Source: Deltaproteobacteria bacterium
GTDB lineage: Bacteria > Myxococcota_A > UBA9160 > JAFDDA01
Direction: 5' to 3'
Assembly: GCA_019311105.1 (NCBI GenBank)
Contig: JAFDDA010000004.1
Span: 1-52,917 of the forward strand
DNA: 52,917 nucleotides
Below, piece after piece: positions 51,597-52,917 of the stretch. The notes below the pieces were generated by a model. It worked only from the letters and a program-made list of their open reading frames with translations. It made no database searches and was not told the DNA's origin. The number at the start of each line of letters is the position of its first letter. Position 1 is the first letter of the stretch. Position numbers and translations under genes: made by a program.

Positions 51597-52283
51597 ATGG
51601 CTGAAGAGTACCGTCGCGCAGCTCACTTCAACACACTGCTCGTGTTCCTGGTGGTGCTCTATACGGCCGTTCCCTTCCTGCCTGGCTGGGTGGCGGTGCT
51701 GGGGCTCCCGCGCATCGCCATCGAGTTGGCTCTGGTGACTGCCGTCTGGCGCCTGCGGGTGGGCAGAGTCGTCCCCGTGCTGGTCACGGTCGTCATGCTC
51801 GTGAACGAGATCACGCACGCCGTCGCGTTCACTTCGCCGAGCCCGGCCATCGCCATGCTGCGCGCGGTATGGATCCTGATCTTCCTTGCGGTGGCGATCG
51901 GTTTCCTGGCCTGGTTCTTCTGGCGTGAGGAGCGCGTCGGCCCCGGCTTCCTGTCGGGAGCTGTCAGCCTCTATCTACTTCTGGGCTTCTTCTGGGCGTC
52001 GAGCTTCAAGCTGATCGAGTTCGTCGAGCCGGGCTCCTTCCGCGGCATCTGCGCCCCCCGGCCCACTGGCGTCACGGACTGCGACCTGGCGATCGGGCAG
52101 TACCCGCGGCTCGACTACCTCGGCTTCGTCACGATGACGACCCTCGGCTACGGCGACATCGTCCCCCTGACCCGACGGGCCGAACGCCTCACGACCATCT
52201 CCGCCGTCACCGGCCAGCTCTTCATCGCCGTGCTGATCGGCCGGATCGTCGCGAACTCCCGGCCGCCTCGGCGGGAGGACTGA
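51597..52283 (+). CDS. Ion channel (potassium channel) family protein
   Basis: A 228-residue membrane protein. Several hydrophobic helices (NTLLVFLVVLYTAVPFLPGW, AWILIFLAVAIGFLAWFFW-like region and VSLYLLLGFFWASSFKLIEF) precede the pore loop, where TMTTLGYGDIVPLT is a perfect K+ selectivity filter; the last helix is ISAVTGQLFIAVLIGRIVA. It lacks a cytoplasmic ligand domain. The extracellular loop before the pore has two Cys (RGICAPRPTGVTDCDLA), which may form a disulfide. I prefer the ATG at 51597; others at 51567 and 51570 are in frame. It diverges from the efflux operon. Confidence 0.9.
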   Translation: MAEEYRRAAHFNTLLVFLVVLYTAVPFLPGWVAVLGLPRIAIELALVTAVWRLRVGRVVPVLVTVVMLVNEITHAVAFTSPSPAIAMLRAVWILIFLAVAIGFLAWFFWREERVGPGFLSGAVSLYLLLGFFWASSFKLIEFVEPGSFRGICAPRPTGVTDCDLAIGQYPRLDYLGFVTMTTLGYGDIVPLTRRAERLTTISAVTGQLFIAVLIGRIVANSRPPRRED

Positions 52284-52354
52284 GCTCCCGATTTCTCTCC
52301 GCGCCGCACCGCGCTCCTGATAGGCTCTGCTCGGGGGCCGGGAGGAGGTGGCCC

Positions 52355-52917
52355 ATGTCTCGACGCGACGGTCTCCGGCGCGCCCTGGGCGCTGCCTTGG
52401 TCGTGATGCTCGCCCTGATCTTCATGGGCGGCTTCAGCTACGGGCGCGCCCGCTTGCAGCTGATGAACGCGGCCAAGGAGAAGTACGGCGCTCTGCGCGA
52501 CGTGCGGAGCACGGCCCTCGAGGAATACCTCGCCGGCCTGGCCAAAGAGACGCGCTACTGGGCGCGGAACACCGTCCTCCAAGGCGCGCTCGTGACCTTC
52601 CGGACGGCCTGGGATGACCTCGGCGACGATCCCCAGGCCGAGCTCCAGCGGCTCTTCATCGAGGAGAACCCCCACCCGGTCGGCGAGAAGGACAGCCTCG
52701 AGTTCGTGCGCGATGGCTCCGACTACGCCGACGCCCACGCGAGCTACCACGACTGGTTCCGCCGTTTCCTGACCCACCGTGGCTTCTACGACGTCTTCCT
52801 GATCGATCCCGAGGGCAACCTCGTCTACACGGTCTTCAAGGAGATGGACTACGCCACGAATCTCGAGACCGGCCGCTACAAGGACACGGGCCTCGCCCGG
52901 GTCTTCCGCGAGGCCCG
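52355..52917 (+). CDS. Cache-domain membrane sensor, 3' end cut by window edge
   Basis: The first 187 residues are visible. GGAGGAGGTG, an excellent ribosome binding site, precedes the ATG at 52355. A hydrophobic segment (LGAALVVMLALIFMGGFSYG) anchors the protein, and an extracellular helical and beta region follows with YHDWFRRFLTHRGFYDVFLI, DPEGNLVYTVFKEMDYATNL and the family's TGRYKDTGLARVFREA. This is the dCache-like sensor part often found in chemoreceptors, cyclases and histidine kinases of deltaproteobacteria. The output domain is beyond the window. Confidence 0.82.
   Translation, partial: MSRRDGLRRALGAALVVMLALIFMGGFSYGRARLQLMNAAKEKYGALRDVRSTALEEYLAGLAKETRYWARNTVLQGALVTFRTAWDDLGDDPQAELQRLFIEENPHPVGEKDSLEFVRDGSDYADAHASYHDWFRRFLTHRGFYDVFLIDPEGNLVYTVFKEMDYATNLETGRYKDTGLARVFREA

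Noticed and set aside
1..52917. CRISPR arrays, rRNA and phage genes
   Set aside because: No regularly spaced direct repeats, rRNA-like sequence or phage structural genes were seen on either strand.

Overview
The window is about 53 kb of G+C-rich, gene-dense DNA from a Gram-negative bacterium. The envelope type is shown by a complete RND efflux set with a lipoprotein outer-membrane factor. The gene mix suggests an uncultured Myxococcota-like or related 'deltaproteobacterial' lineage: many acyl-CoA dehydrogenase, enoyl-CoA hydratase and VOC paralogues, a DUF4388 protein with TPR partner, a class III cyclase fused to zinc ribbons and a large ATPase, and a selenoprotein. I infer this from gene content only; no rRNA or other marker is present. 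No tRNA, rRNA, CRISPR array, plasmid origin or complete insertion sequence was seen.

Layout. 1-4.1 kb: a hemerythrin-like protein cut by the window edge, a TauD-type dioxygenase, a DUF2182/DUF1326 pair and a nitroreductase. 4.1-11 kb: a probable acyl-CoA or aromatic catabolism block with three crotonase/acyl-CoA dehydrogenase-type enzymes, a second dehydrogenase divergent from a TetR regulator, and an amidohydrolase. 11-17.1 kb: a cytochrome P450 behind a ferritin-like diiron protein, a small membrane protein, a hybrid histidine kinase and a QueG-like Fe-S protein. 17.2-21 kb: a compositionally distinct class III aminotransferase, a membrane protein, a VOC protein and an enoyl-CoA hydratase. 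21.5-24.8 kb: a glycyl radical enzyme and its radical SAM activase. 24.9-26.9 kb: a two-gene operon of a thioredoxin-fold protein and a UGSC-family selenoprotein, whose selenocysteine codon is an in-frame TGA. 28-34 kb: an AddAB-like helicase-nuclease pair. 34.3-42.5 kb: the cyclase-ATPase, a DUF2231 protein divergent from a membrane-anchored LuxR-type regulator, a frameshifted glycosyltransferase, and the DUF4388/TPR pair. 42.8-45.6 kb: a DbpA-like RNA helicase and a VOC/Coq4 pair. 45.8-51.5 kb: an RND efflux operon. 51.6 kb to the end: an ion channel and a cut-off cache-domain sensor.

Two signals stand out. First, the selenoprotein at 24905-25453: an automatic caller would truncate it, but it has the UGSC motif, a strong ribosome binding site, an operon partner and a hairpin placed where a bacterial SECIS should be. 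Second, a family of about 85-bp intergenic repeats with seven copies between 15.9 and 45.8 kb. All seven lie on the + strand whatever the direction of the flanking genes, and all share an 11-nt core. Each copy can form a short hairpin whose paired bases differ between copies. Two copies sit exactly at the broken end of a gene remnant (a secreted-protein-like fragment and an IS3-family transposase fragment), so the element marks insertion or recombination junctions.

Several intergenic stretches also hold short protein-like 3' ends with no matching gene, which suggests ongoing gene loss and rearrangement.
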